From positions 230,323-294,322 of the forward strand of contig NZ_VMSJ01000002.1 in the NCBI RefSeq assembly GCF_007713705.1: a DNA stretch of 64,000 nucleotides, written 5' to 3'. Both the position numbers and the translations under genes were made by a program. Source of the DNA: Salinicoccus cyprini (lineage in GTDB: Bacteria > Bacillota > Bacilli > Staphylococcales > Salinicoccaceae). This document shows, piece after piece, positions 17,690-26,098 of this stretch. The notes beneath the pieces were generated by a model. That model saw only the letters and a list, made by a program, of their open reading frames with translations, did not search any database and was not told where the DNA came from. How positions within the stretch are numbered: the stretch's first letter is position 1; every line of letters begins with the position of its first letter.

Positions 17690-17715
17690 GATTGTCTTAT
17701 GGCCGGATAGGGTAT
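17690..17715 (+). promoter_or_regulatory. sigma-B-like promoter of the yrhK-usp pair
   Basis: GATTGT (17690-17695) and GGGTAT (17710-17715) are separated by 14 bases, fitting the staphylococcal sigma-B pattern GWTTWW-N12-15-GGGWWW except for one -35 base. The predicted start would be about 40 bases before the first ATG. A stress gene follows. Confidence 0.55.
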
Positions 17716-17761
17716 TGTCCTATAGCGACATTTTACCCGGTCATGAACGGAGATGAATGAA

Positions 17762-18091
17762 ATGCCGGAATTTAAAAATGACAAAACCGCCTATGAAGTG
17801 GATGTCGGCAAGTTTGAAATTTTTTTCAGGAAACGCTATAAGCTGCTGTCCATCCTCAATGACCTGTCACTCGGCATCTGGTTCACTGTCGGGAGCATCC
17901 TGTTCTTCTGGACAGCCACCCAGACCTTCGGCACGGTCTTGTTTGTCATCGGCAGCCTGCAGCTTCTTGGTCGTCCCATTCTAAAGCTGATTCACGGCTT
18001 CTTTATGAGAAAGGCATCGAAAAGACCGGATGGAGATGAGGAGAATCATTCACAGCAGCATCAACCACCGGATCAGACAGACGGGAGGTGA
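17762..18091 (+). CDS. YrhK-like membrane protein
   Basis: The 109-residue protein has two hydrophobic helices (about 33-52 and 57-76) preceded by YEVDVGKFEIFFRKRYKLLSILNDLSLG, which resembles the YrhK domain of Bacillus. The tail is hydrophilic and His/Gln-rich. An in-frame ATG exists 9 bases upstream, but GGAG (17749-17752) fits the start at 17762 better. Function is unknown. It ends 4 bases before the universal stress protein starts, so the two are co-transcribed, probably from the sigma-B-like promoter. Confidence 0.75.
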   Translation: MPEFKNDKTAYEVDVGKFEIFFRKRYKLLSILNDLSLGIWFTVGSILFFWTATQTFGTVLFVIGSLQLLGRPILKLIHGFFMRKASKRPDGDEENHSQQHQPPDQTDGR

Positions 18092-18095
18092 TCGG

Positions 18096-18512
18096 ATGTA
18101 TAAGAATATACTTCTTGCCATCGACGGCTCCGAGAACAGTCGAAGAGCCGGATATGAGGCAGCAAGACTTGCACTTGACGACACGGTCAATGTAACCATC
18201 CTGCATGTCATGGATCCGGATGATACACAGAAGGATGTCGTCCGATCGACGACAGAACGGCATCTGAACAAGCAGAAAAAAGATACATTATCATCAATCA
18301 TCCGATTTTTCGATGAGCAGACAGTCGATCATGAATATGTGGTACGACGCGGCCTTCCTGCAAGAAAAATCATCGAAGAGGCGAATACGGGAAAGTATGA
18401 TGTCCTGGTCATCGGCAGCAGAGGTTTGAACATATTTCAGGAAATGGTCCTTGGCAGCGTCAGTCATAAGGTGGCCAAGCGTGCCACAATCCCTGTAATG
18501 ATCGTCAAATAG
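18096..18512 (+). CDS. universal stress protein (UspA family)
   Basis: The 138-residue protein has the Usp fold: MYKNILLAIDGSENSRRA at the N-terminus and the ATP-binding loop GSRGLNIFQEMVLGSVSHKVA (G-2x-G-9x-G-S/T) near residue 108, so it probably binds ATP. Upstream in-frame codons exist back to 18030, but GGGAGG is placed for the ATG at 18096. Such proteins help survival under starvation and oxidative stress by unclear means. It ends at a strong terminator. Confidence 0.9.
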   Translation: MYKNILLAIDGSENSRRAGYEAARLALDDTVNVTILHVMDPDDTQKDVVRSTTERHLNKQKKDTLSSIIRFFDEQTVDHEYVVRRGLPARKIIEEANTGKYDVLVIGSRGLNIFQEMVLGSVSHKVAKRATIPVMIVK

Positions 18513-18539
18513 ACACTTCCATATGGAAGTGTCTTTTTT
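18512..18539 (+). terminator. terminator after usp
   Basis: GACACTTCC (18512-18520), loop ATAT, GGAAGTGTC (18525-18533), then six T. Confidence 0.92.
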
Positions 18540-18622
18540 GTGCCATCTTGCACTGGAAAACCGGATGTGATAATTTTATTAGAAGATTTAATTTGAATAT
18601 TTAAATAATTTGGAGGTGTTTG

Positions 18623-19612
18623 ATGCTTATTCTTGATGAAAAAGAAATCATGTCGTTCTATAATATGTCCCACTGCATAAGAGATATCGGAAGCATGCTG
18701 AAACAGAAGGCGCAAGGCAGCATCATCAGTCCACCCCGTACTGTCATCGAGTCGAAGGAGACCAATGGATCTGCACTTTATATGCCGAATCTGGATACTT
18801 ATGAAAAGGTCATGAGCATGAAGGCGGTCACCATCTTTCCGGATAATCCATCAGTAGGCAAATCAACGACACAAGGTGTGCTCCTACTGTCTGATGCGGA
18901 AGATGGTACCCATCTGGCCTTGCTTAATGCCTCTTATCTGACACGTCTGAGGACAGGGGCAATCAGCGGACTTGCGACGGATCTTCTGGCACAGAGAGAT
19001 GCGCAGACTTTGCTTGCCATCGGCACAGGCGGCATGGCATTCGAGCAGGTGCTCGGCGTGCTTGAAGTTCGGCCGATCAGCAGGATCATGCTTTTTAATC
19101 CGACCACCGACAAGGCATATGCATTCATGCAGAAGCTCAGGGACTTCGGCATCGATCCGGAAATCGAGGTGGAAGTCCACACAGATGTGAATGCGGTAGT
19201 GCCTCAAGCAGAGATCATCTGCTGCAGTACACGATCCAGTACACCTGTATTCAAGGGGGAAGATATCCGGCCGGGCACCCACGTCAATGGTGTCGGTTCA
19301 TATCTGCCTGAAATGCGGGAAGTGGATTTCGAGTTCATCCAGCGCGCGGACAAGATTGTCATCGACGACTTCGATGGTGCAACGCATGAAGCGGGCGAAC
19401 TTATCCACGCAAATGAACAGGATGGCTGGTCATACAGTGATCTTCACGGTGAACTGATGGATATGGTGAATGGTAAGGTCGAAGGCAGGCAGAGTGAGGA
19501 AGAAGTGACCTTCTTCAAGTCTGTAGGGGCTGCCTATTTCGACTCTGCAGCAGCGATTGGTGTATACAAGGAAGCAAAAAAAGAAAACAGAGGGACATCA
19601 GTGGAAATATGA
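18623..19612 (+). CDS. ornithine cyclodeaminase / mu-crystallin family protein
   Basis: The 329-residue NAD(P)-dependent enzyme family includes ornithine cyclodeaminase, alanine dehydrogenase and imine reductases. Visible signs are the N-terminal ILDEKEIMSFYNMSHCIRDI, LRTGAISGLATDLLA, the Rossmann turn LLAIGTGGMAFEQVLG, and NGVGSYLPEMREVD. The ATG at 18623 has TGGAGG 7 bases upstream (a TTG directly precedes it). It is followed within 20 bases by a small membrane protein and a sodium symporter, so the symporter may import its amino-acid or imino-acid substrate; that link is inference. Confidence 0.82.
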   Translation: MLILDEKEIMSFYNMSHCIRDIGSMLKQKAQGSIISPPRTVIESKETNGSALYMPNLDTYEKVMSMKAVTIFPDNPSVGKSTTQGVLLLSDAEDGTHLALLNASYLTRLRTGAISGLATDLLAQRDAQTLLAIGTGGMAFEQVLGVLEVRPISRIMLFNPTTDKAYAFMQKLRDFGIDPEIEVEVHTDVNAVVPQAEIICCSTRSSTPVFKGEDIRPGTHVNGVGSYLPEMREVDFEFIQRADKIVIDDFDGATHEAGELIHANEQDGWSYSDLHGELMDMVNGKVEGRQSEEEVTFFKSVGAAYFDSAAAIGVYKEAKKENRGTSVEI

Positions 19613-19628
19613 TAAATGGGGGATGGAA

Positions 19629-19880
19629 ATGGCACAAAGATCGAAGTTCAAGGATCCTGGCTTCATACTTGCAATTGTCGTACTCGTTTACTCCGCTTTT
19701 GTATGGATATGGTGGCCAAGTGAAACATACGTCGCAGGCGTTGCACTGACTGCCTGGCTTATGCTGATCGGCATCATCCTGTGGTTTGGGCTCGCAATCA
19801 TCTACGTACTGTGGATAGAACATATCGAGAAATCGGTGAAGGAGCAGACGGAGAGGAGAGATACATATGAGAATTACTGA
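19629..19880 (+). CDS. small membrane protein, probable symporter accessory subunit
   Basis: The 83-residue protein has two transmembrane helices (FILAIVVLVYSAFVWIWW and AWLMLIGIILWFGLAIIYVLW) and a charged tail. Small two-helix proteins of this plan (YhjC/DUF3311-like, YjcH-like) are encoded just before sodium:solute symporters, and its end overlaps the symporter start by 14 bases. The start could also be the ATG at 19623; GGGGG upstream fits 19629 slightly better. Its role as a subunit is inferred from position. Confidence 0.7.
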   Translation: MAQRSKFKDPGFILAIVVLVYSAFVWIWWPSETYVAGVALTAWLMLIGIILWFGLAIIYVLWIEHIEKSVKEQTERRDTYENY

Positions 19881-21339
19881 AGCCATCATTGTGCTTTTGT
19901 ATCTGCTGTTCATGATTGGTATCGGGCTTTATTTCTATAGGAGAGCACGCTCATCCTCCTCCGACTACTATACCGCAGGTTCCAGCATCAACACGTTCGT
20001 CGGTGCGTTCGCCATTGCGGCAGCTGTTGCCAGTTCGAGTTCCCTGATGGGTGCGGTCGGCTCCGGTGTTACGCTCGGTGTGCCGTATTTCTTCGCCTAT
20101 GCTTTCGGTGCAATCGGCATATTGCCTTTTGCGATGTTCCTGATTTCAGGACAGGTAAGAAGAGCAGGGGTCAAGACCATGCCCGACTTCTTCGATCAGA
20201 GATTCGGCCGTTCTGTCCAGATTCTTGCAGCCATCATCGTTGTACTGGCGATGACATTCTATATGGTGCCGCAACTGACTGCTTCAGGTCTCATCGGTTC
20301 GTATGTCCTCGGGATCGACTATATCTGGGCAGTCATCATTCTCGGCCTCGGGTTCACAATATATGCAGCACTCGGCGGCATGTGGGCCATCACCTACACC
20401 GATCTTTTCCAAGGGGCGATCATGCTGCTTGGTGTCATGGTGCTGGCAATATTCATCCTGTTCGATCATAGTGGGATATCCGCGCTGCTCGGCGATGCCC
20501 TTTCCACAGATCCGAACTTCGGCGATGTCACCCAGCCATGGATGGCCTACTTCGGTCTTTTCATTGCCTTCTTGTGGTTCGGTATCATATCACCATCTGT
20601 TGTCATGAGGAACTTTGCCTCGAGGGATGCCAAAACTGCACGACGCTCCTCGATGTGGGGCACGCTCATCTATCTGCTGCTCTTCCTGAGTGGTATGGTG
20701 GTTGCTATGGCAGGCGCAAGTCTAGGCATTGCCGGACAGCTGGACAATGCGGATATGATCTTTGTATCGGTTATCGAGCATTATCTGCCGCCGATTGTCG
20801 GGGGCATCATGCTTGCCGGGCTTCTGGCTTCAATCATGTCATCGGCGGATGCGATGCTGCTCGCTGTATCGGCAGGTGTCGCATATGATATATACAAGAA
20901 AAATATCAATAAAAATGCGAGCGAGCAGCTGATTACGCTGCTCAGTCTGATCGTCATGCTGGTGGCGAGTGTCATCGGTATTCTTATTGCGATCAACCCG
21001 CCACAGCTTATCGCCATCATGGTCGGCTGGGTTGGCGGTTTCCTGCTATCCTCATTCGGTATTCCTTTTGTCCTTGGCATCTGGTGGAAGCGTGCGAACA
21101 GGCAGGGGGCTTTCGCAGGTATGCTCGGCGGCGCAGTAGTATTTCTGGTACTCGTATCGCTGCAGATTCTCCCTACAAATGCTGAACCGATCATCGCAGC
21201 ACCGATATCACTGATTCTTACTGTCGGTGTCAGTCTGATGACACCAGCGCCGTCATCTGAAATCCAGGCGCAGGTCGACCGCTATCATACACATATTGAA
21301 GCGGAAGGCAAAGCCGCTGCCCGTACAGAAGAGGTGTAG
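19867..21339 (+). CDS. sodium:solute symporter (SSS family)
   Basis: The 490-residue protein has about thirteen helices. SSS features are DYYTAGSSINTFVGAFAIAAAVASSSSLMG in the first loop and helix, AALGGMWAITYTDLFQGAIMLLGV (the sodium symporter signature area), and the SSADAMLLAVSAGVAYDIYKK region. It most resembles the pantothenate/proline/acetate branch, but the substrate cannot be read. It is the third gene in the operon with an ornithine-cyclodeaminase-family enzyme; the next gene starts 3 bases after its stop. Confidence 0.88.
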   Translation: MRITEAIIVLLYLLFMIGIGLYFYRRARSSSSDYYTAGSSINTFVGAFAIAAAVASSSSLMGAVGSGVTLGVPYFFAYAFGAIGILPFAMFLISGQVRRAGVKTMPDFFDQRFGRSVQILAAIIVVLAMTFYMVPQLTASGLIGSYVLGIDYIWAVIILGLGFTIYAALGGMWAITYTDLFQGAIMLLGVMVLAIFILFDHSGISALLGDALSTDPNFGDVTQPWMAYFGLFIAFLWFGIISPSVVMRNFASRDAKTARRSSMWGTLIYLLLFLSGMVVAMAGASLGIAGQLDNADMIFVSVIEHYLPPIVGGIMLAGLLASIMSSADAMLLAVSAGVAYDIYKKNINKNASEQLITLLSLIVMLVASVIGILIAINPPQLIAIMVGWVGGFLLSSFGIPFVLGIWWKRANRQGAFAGMLGGAVVFLVLVSLQILPTNAEPIIAAPISLILTVGVSLMTPAPSSEIQAQVDRYHTHIEAEGKAAARTEEV

Positions 21340-21342
21340 GAC

Positions 21343-21963
21343 ATGCTGATTGGCAAGCAGGAAAAATATATCGAGCAGCTCGGTGAACCGACTGTTGCAG
21401 CGGACGCGCTTCCAGGCTTGATCAGAAAAGCATCCGGCATGATGAAGAAGTTCAATATGAGCATGGACGAAAATACAATCAGGCAGCGTATCGAAAGCAG
21501 TCGGCTCATCCATCATCCGATGTGGATCATAAAAAACACAGTCGTTGCGACAAGACGGCCATTCAAGCCGAAGCGCATACCCAATATGATATTTGTCGAT
21601 GCAGTTTCAGGTTACCGTGGGCTGCTTTCCACAGTGCCTTTCATTTCCGAGGTTTCTGTGGATAAAAACAGCATCGTCAATCCCGTCATTGATGAAGCGG
21701 ATGTTGCCCGATATGTAAAGGATGTACAGACAATGCAGATTGACCGGTCCTATGTACTCAAGAAACCGCAGCATGAGCCATCCGAACCAAGGCTTGTACA
21801 TCTTCCTCTATGGAAGGTTGTAATATCAGGAGATCAGGGTAGGGAAATCCATTACATCAATGCCAACACCGGTGAATCGGAAGCATTCATGAGCGGACGG
21901 TGGGCCAGTGGTGTGGATCTGATCGATGAGAAGAGCGAGGGTGGTCCAGTATGGAGACCATAA
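21343..21963 (+). CDS. conserved hypothetical soluble protein in the symporter operon
   Basis: The 206-residue protein has no signal peptide or membrane segment and I do not recognise the family. It contains RIESSRLIHHPMWIIKNTVVATRRPF, FVDAVSGYRGLLSTVP and a C-terminal HLPLWKVVISGDQGREIHYINANTGE, suggesting two related beta-rich halves, each with an L/IHxPxW-type motif (residues about 55-60 and 150-155), so it could be an internal duplication. It starts 3 bases after the symporter stop and overlaps the next gene by 13 bases, so it is tied to that operon. Confidence 0.7.
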   Translation: MLIGKQEKYIEQLGEPTVAADALPGLIRKASGMMKKFNMSMDENTIRQRIESSRLIHHPMWIIKNTVVATRRPFKPKRIPNMIFVDAVSGYRGLLSTVPFISEVSVDKNSIVNPVIDEADVARYVKDVQTMQIDRSYVLKKPQHEPSEPRLVHLPLWKVVISGDQGREIHYINANTGESEAFMSGRWASGVDLIDEKSEGGPVWRP

Positions 21964-22670
21964 TATTTTTTGCAACGACACTCGCCTTCATTATCCAAGC
22001 ATTCCAGATGCATTTCATTTCCAGAAGAAGAAGCTACTTCAGCTTTGACGATGCCAGCTTCACAGAACAGCAGCTCGTTCAGATTGAGGACTCCTGGATT
22101 ATCGAATTGGAGAAGTTCACCATCTTTCTGTCGTTTGGCATCTTCCTGACTGCAGTCGTCTGCCATCTCCTTATCGATCCGGTGAATGCAGTATGGCTCA
22201 TCATTTCAATCTATGCCATCATGCTTCTGTTGCTCGGAATAAGCAATTATAAGGTATATCAGGTGACAGCAAAAAAGAAGTATCTATGGCAATCAGTGTG
22301 GCCACTGCTGTCGATACCTGTAATAATCCATCTTATGCTGACACTCAGTGTGAAGGCAGTTGATGTTCAATTTGAGGACCACACTATCATGATCAGTGAC
22401 GAATCATGGGAAATACATTTTAGTGAGATCGACGAACTGGAAATGGTCTCCGATGAACCATCGATTCCGGTCGATAATCGTGTGTCGGGCATCGGGGGGC
22501 ATCTCCATGGTGATTATACAATAGTCGATAAGCTTTATACTCTGCATATAGAAGACCGTTCAAGCGAAATGATCCGACTGGTGACCAATAACCATTACAG
22601 GTATATCAACTCGAGTGATGATGCCACCACTTCACAATGGTACGAAGAACTGAAACAGCGTATTGAATAG
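21951..22670 (+). CDS. hypothetical membrane protein (tandem paralogue 1)
   Basis: The 239-residue protein has a hydrophobic first helix, the conserved segment RRSYFSFDDASFTEQQL, two helices around HLLIDPVNAVWLIISIYAIMLLLL, a further helix near residue 120, and a C-terminal beta-rich domain (about 135-239) of bacterial PH-like character, ending ATTSQWYEELKQRIE. The next gene is a clear paralogue. Function is unknown. Its start lies inside the preceding gene by 13 bases. A terminator follows directly after the stop. Confidence 0.7.
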   Translation: METIIFFATTLAFIIQAFQMHFISRRRSYFSFDDASFTEQQLVQIEDSWIIELEKFTIFLSFGIFLTAVVCHLLIDPVNAVWLIISIYAIMLLLLGISNYKVYQVTAKKKYLWQSVWPLLSIPVIIHLMLTLSVKAVDVQFEDHTIMISDESWEIHFSEIDELEMVSDEPSIPVDNRVSGIGGHLHGDYTIVDKLYTLHIEDRSSEMIRLVTNNHYRYINSSDDATTSQWYEELKQRIE

Positions 22671-22700
22671 GGACGCAATCCCAAGATTGCGTCCTTTTGT
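22671..22700 (+). terminator. terminator ending the symporter operon
   Basis: GGACGCAATC (22671-22680), loop CCAA, GATTGCGTCC (22685-22694), then TTTTGT. Confidence 0.9.
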
Positions 22701-22745
22701 CTTTGTGGAAGCGTTGTGTCATACTTTTTCCAAGGAGGAATGCCG

Positions 22746-23464
22746 ATGATATTCACATTAATCTATATATTATTTGCCGGATTGCTGCTGAAGTCTTTTC
22801 ACACCCGTTACATATCCGAGAAAAGGAAATACTTCAGCTTTGATGACCGGCGGTTTACGGACGATGACTACCTGAAGGTACAGGACCTGAATATTGGTCG
22901 GCTGGAAGGCATATTTCTTTTTATCATGCTTGGCGTTCTTCTTCTGGCATTGGGAGTGCACCTGTTCATCGATCCTGTACTGTCGGTATGGCTGATCGGG
23001 CTCTTTCTCGCTGCCATGCTGCTTCTGAGTCTGATTGTCGACCTGAAGCTCCATACTGTGACTTATGATAGGAGCCACCTGGTGATGGCAGTCATCTGGT
23101 TCGGGGTCATTGCAGGCATATTCATCTTCCTTTTCGCGCGTGGTACTGAAGATGTCGATGTGGTATTCGAGGATACGCATGCAAGCATGCTGCCTGACCA
23201 TATCGGCTACGCATATGAAGAGATAGAGCGTATCGAAATGGTGGACGCGATGCCGGAAATCCCTTTCAATCACAACGTTCTCGGTACGTTGAACCAGCGG
23301 CATGGCTCTTTTTCGAAAGGGGATACTTTTTTTCGTTGAATATCGAAGATCTTGGGAATGAAATGATTGTCGTAGTACGGGGTGATGTCCACACCTATAT
23401 CAACGATAAGAATCCAGCTATGACAAGGGAGTGGTACGATACTTTGAAGGAAAACGTCGAATAG
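22746..23464 (+). pseudogene. frameshifted paralogue 2 of the tandem membrane protein
   Basis: The N-terminal part aligns along its length with the gene before it (KRKYFSFDDRRFTDDDYL, HLFIDPVLSVWLIGLF). The frame stops at TGA 23337-23339 just after a run of seven T (23327-23333). With one more T the frame continues as SLNIEDLGNEMIVVVRGDVH and ends AMTREWYDTLKENVE at TAG 23462-23464, matching the paralogue's end (LHIEDRSSEMI, QWYEELKQRIE). It is therefore a single-base deletion in a homopolymer: a recent break, slippage variant or sequencing error. AGGAGG fits the ATG at 22746. Unbroken, it would be about 239 residues. Confidence 0.85.
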
Positions 23465-23472
23465 GTCTTCCT

Positions 23473-23503
23473 TTGACATGAAAGGCGTTTCATATTGTAT
23501 GAT
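23473..23503 (+). promoter_or_regulatory. promoter of the HAD gene
   Basis: A perfect TTGACA (23473-23478) is followed by TATGAT (23498-23503) at a long 19-base spacing. It lies 40 bases before the start codon. Confidence 0.5.
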
Positions 23504-23543
23504 GAAATAGATTGAAGTTAAAATTCAGGATGAGGTGCGAAGG

Positions 23544-24326
23544 ATGAAAGATAAAAGTATTATTTTCTTTGATATAGACGGCACGTTGCTGAACACTGAA
23601 AAGAAGCTGCCTGATACGACGCGACAGGCAGTGGACGAATTGAAAAAGGCGGGGCACATTGTCGCAATTGCGACCGGCCGGGCGCCGTTCATGTACAAGG
23701 AGCTCAGGGAAGCGCTCGGTATCGATACATATGTCAGCTGCAATGGACAGTATGTAGTACTGGAAGGTGAGGTCGTCTACAGGAATCCGCTGGATGCCAG
23801 AGCCCTGGCTGACTTGACCAGGCAGGCACTTGAGAACGATCATCCGGTCGTCTACCTGAGCGAAGACGAAATGCGTTCCAATGTACCTGAACATGAGTAT
23901 ATTACAGAAGGCCTCTCCACTCTGAAGCTCGGCATTACGCCGACCCACGATTCCTCCTACCATGAGGAAAAGGAATTATACCAGACGCTGCTCTTCTGTC
24001 CGGAAGGAGAGGAGCAGCAGTATGAGGAAGCTTACGATGCTTTTAATTTCATCCGGTGGCATCCAGTGTCACTCGATGTCATTCCGAGGGGCGGTTCGAA
24101 AGCGAACGGTATAGAAAAGCTCATCGATCATCTCGGCTTTTCTGCAGAGAGGCAGTTTGCTTTTGGTGATGGGCCCAATGATATAGAAATGCTGACCACC
24201 GTACACAACAGCTATGCAATGGGAAATGCGACCGACCTTGTAAAATCCTATGCCAAGTATGAAACGAGACATGTCGATGAAGATGGCATACTGCATGGGT
24301 TGAAGATGGCGGGACTTATCCAATAG
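23544..24326 (+). CDS. Cof-type HAD hydrolase (sugar/nucleotide phosphatase)
   Basis: The 260-residue HAD type IIB phosphatase has motif I FFDIDGTLLNT (Asp10, Asp12), motif II IATGR, motif III Lys in RGGSKANGIEKLIDHLG, and motif IV FGDGPNDIEML. The Cof/YwpJ group dephosphorylates sugar phosphates and similar small molecules; the substrate is not deducible. A GTG at 23535 is in frame, but GAGGTG (23532-23537) sits 6 bases before the ATG at 23544. It has its own promoter and a very strong terminator. Confidence 0.9.
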   Translation: MKDKSIIFFDIDGTLLNTEKKLPDTTRQAVDELKKAGHIVAIATGRAPFMYKELREALGIDTYVSCNGQYVVLEGEVVYRNPLDARALADLTRQALENDHPVVYLSEDEMRSNVPEHEYITEGLSTLKLGITPTHDSSYHEEKELYQTLLFCPEGEEQQYEEAYDAFNFIRWHPVSLDVIPRGGSKANGIEKLIDHLGFSAERQFAFGDGPNDIEMLTTVHNSYAMGNATDLVKSYAKYETRHVDEDGILHGLKMAGLIQ

Positions 24327-24337
24327 CGGATGGCAGA

Positions 24338-24384
24338 ACCTTCAGAGTCTGTACTTTACAGTACAGACTCTGAAGGTTTTTTAA
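24338..24384 (+). terminator. strong terminator after the HAD gene
   Basis: A 19-base perfect stem, 24338-24356 with 24361-24379 (arms run AACCTTCAGAG to CTCTGAAGGTT), has a 4-base loop and a T tract. Confidence 0.93.
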
Positions 24385-24419
24385 TGTGTCTTCCTTTACC
24401 ATATGGCCGGCCTCGAACG

Positions 24420-24443
24420 TTTTGTCATAAGCATACTGGGTAT
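24420..24443 (+). promoter_or_regulatory. sigma-B-like promoter of the aldo/keto reductase
   Basis: GTTTGT (24420-24425) and GGGTAT (24438-24443) are 12 bases apart, within the sigma-B spacing range. It lies 44 bases before the start codon. Confidence 0.6.
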
Positions 24444-24487
24444 CTGAACCTTAAATGATCAATTGAATGAACCGAAAGGATGAGGGC

Positions 24488-25492
24488 ATGGAAAGAATAA
24501 AAATAGGTGATACAAATATAGAAGCGTCGCGTATTGCGCTCGGTACATGGGCGATGGGTGGCTTCATGTGGCAGAACGAACCGGATGAAAAAGAAGCGAT
24601 ACGGACTGTGCATGAGGCATTCGACCAGGGAATCAACATGATCGATACTGCACCGGACTATGGACTCGCGAAGTCTGAAACTTTCATCGGCAAGGCACTG
24701 CAGGAGTCGGATGTGAAAAGGGAGGATATCGTCCTTGCATGCAAACCGGGCATCGACTGGACGAACCAAGGGGATGTCTATCGTGATATGCGCCCGGAAC
24801 GCGTGGAAGAGGAAGTGGACAACACGCTCAAACGCCTGAAGACGGATTATATAGATCTATACCAGGTCCATTGGCGAGACAAGGAAGTACCGATGGCTGA
24901 AATGGCCGGCATGATGAAGCAGCTGTATGATAAAGGGAAGATACGTGCCATCGGGGTTACCAATTTTACACCTCGGGAAATGGATGAATTCCGCGAGGAG
25001 TCGCCGCTGCACGTCACCCAGAACCAGTTCAACATGTTCCAGCGTGGACAGAGAGACTGCTTCGCCTATGGCGAAAGGCATCAGATGACTGGGCTTGCGT
25101 GGGCACCTATGGCACATGGCATGCTTACCGGAAAAATGGACAAGTCGACGACGTTTGCAGAGGAAGACATCAGACACAGCCACCCGATGTATTCAGAAGA
25201 GCAGTTTACGAGACACATGGATGCGCTTGAAGACCTGAAAGCCTTCGCTATGGAGCGCAACAAGAGCATGCCGCAGCTTGCCATACGTTGGGTTCTGTCC
25301 CAGCCTGGGCTCGGCATCGCGCTGTGGGGGGCACGAAAACCGGAACAGCTGAAAGATGTCGAAGGTACCAGCAACTGGATTCTCGATGAAACGGAACTGA
25401 AGGAAATAGATGACATACTGAAGCGTCATATCGATGATCTGGAAAGCAACTATCTCGAGCATTACGCCCCGCCACACCGTTCTGAACTATAG
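24488..25492 (+). CDS. aldo/keto reductase
   Basis: The 334-residue (beta/alpha)8 NADPH-dependent reductase has the catalytic tetrad Asp53 (DTAPDY), Tyr58, Lys86 (LACKPG) and His128 (QVHW). It resembles the YcsN/YdhF-like general stress reductases that reduce aldehydes and methylglyoxal-type carbonyls. An in-frame ATG lies 21 bases upstream (24467); AAAGGA spacing favours 24488. Its promoter looks sigma-B dependent, matching a stress role. It is monocistronic. Confidence 0.88.
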   Translation: MERIKIGDTNIEASRIALGTWAMGGFMWQNEPDEKEAIRTVHEAFDQGINMIDTAPDYGLAKSETFIGKALQESDVKREDIVLACKPGIDWTNQGDVYRDMRPERVEEEVDNTLKRLKTDYIDLYQVHWRDKEVPMAEMAGMMKQLYDKGKIRAIGVTNFTPREMDEFREESPLHVTQNQFNMFQRGQRDCFAYGERHQMTGLAWAPMAHGMLTGKMDKSTTFAEEDIRHSHPMYSEEQFTRHMDALEDLKAFAMERNKSMPQLAIRWVLSQPGLGIALWGARKPEQLKDVEGTSNWILDETELKEIDDILKRHIDDLESNYLEHYAPPHRSEL

Positions 25493-25560
25493 TCTTTAAA
25501 GTATGTGAGAATGGAATTTTCCTGAGACTGTGAACACTATGTGAAGAACGAGGCACGGGC

Positions 25561-25605
25561 GTTTGAATGGAAACGCCAAGGGTATAATTAATATGATCAT
25601 ATTAA
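25561..25605 (+). promoter_or_regulatory. sigma-B-like promoter of dps with an 18-base palindrome
   Basis: GTTTGA (25561-25566), 13 bases, GGGTAT (25580-25585) is an almost perfect sigma-B promoter. Directly after it TTAATATGATCATATTAA (25588-25605) is a perfect 18-base palindrome over the likely transcription start, so a repressor site is probable. Confidence 0.75.
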
Positions 25606-25622
25606 AAGAAGGGTGATAAAGA

Positions 25623-26090
25623 ATGGCTAGCACAGACAGCAAGCAGGAAGTAAGAGATGCACTTAACCTACAGGTCGCCAACTTCACAGTACTCTGGACA
25701 AAGCTTCACAACTATCACTGGTATGTAAAGGGAGCAAATTTCTTCTCCCTTCATGCAAAATTCGAGGAGCTCTATGATACGGCTTCGACCTATGTGGACG
25801 AACTGGCTGAAAGGCTGCTTGCAATCGGCGGAGAACCCATTGGCAAACAGTCTGAAGCGATTGAAAAAGCAAGTGTCAAGGAAGCGGAATACGATGTGGA
25901 TGCCAATGCCATGGTGAAACAGCTTGTAATGGATTATGATTCTGTGATTGAAGAGCTGAATTCAGGCATCAAGGCAGCAGAAGCAGCCGGAGATGACCGC
26001 ACAGCTGATATTTTCATCGGCATGGTGACGGATATTGAAAAGAACAACTGGATGCTCAGATCCTTCCTCGGAAAAGAAGTCAATCAGTAG
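25623..26090 (+). CDS. dps: Dps family DNA-binding ferritin
   Basis: The 155-residue mini-ferritin assembles into a dodecamer that oxidises and stores iron and protects DNA from peroxide. The four-helix fold and intersubunit ferroxidase residues are visible: His32 (HNYHWYVKG), His44 (SLHAKFEELYD), Asp59 and Glu63 (TYVDELAERL), matching the Dps pattern with an offset of one. The promoter is sigma-B-like with a palindrome at the start site. GGGTGA precedes the ATG. A strong terminator follows. The subfamily also includes the PerR-controlled MrgA, so that name is possible. Confidence 0.93.
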   Translation: MASTDSKQEVRDALNLQVANFTVLWTKLHNYHWYVKGANFFSLHAKFEELYDTASTYVDELAERLLAIGGEPIGKQSEAIEKASVKEAEYDVDANAMVKQLVMDYDSVIEELNSGIKAAEAAGDDRTADIFIGMVTDIEKNNWMLRSFLGKEVNQ

Positions 26091-26098
26091 AATGATAA

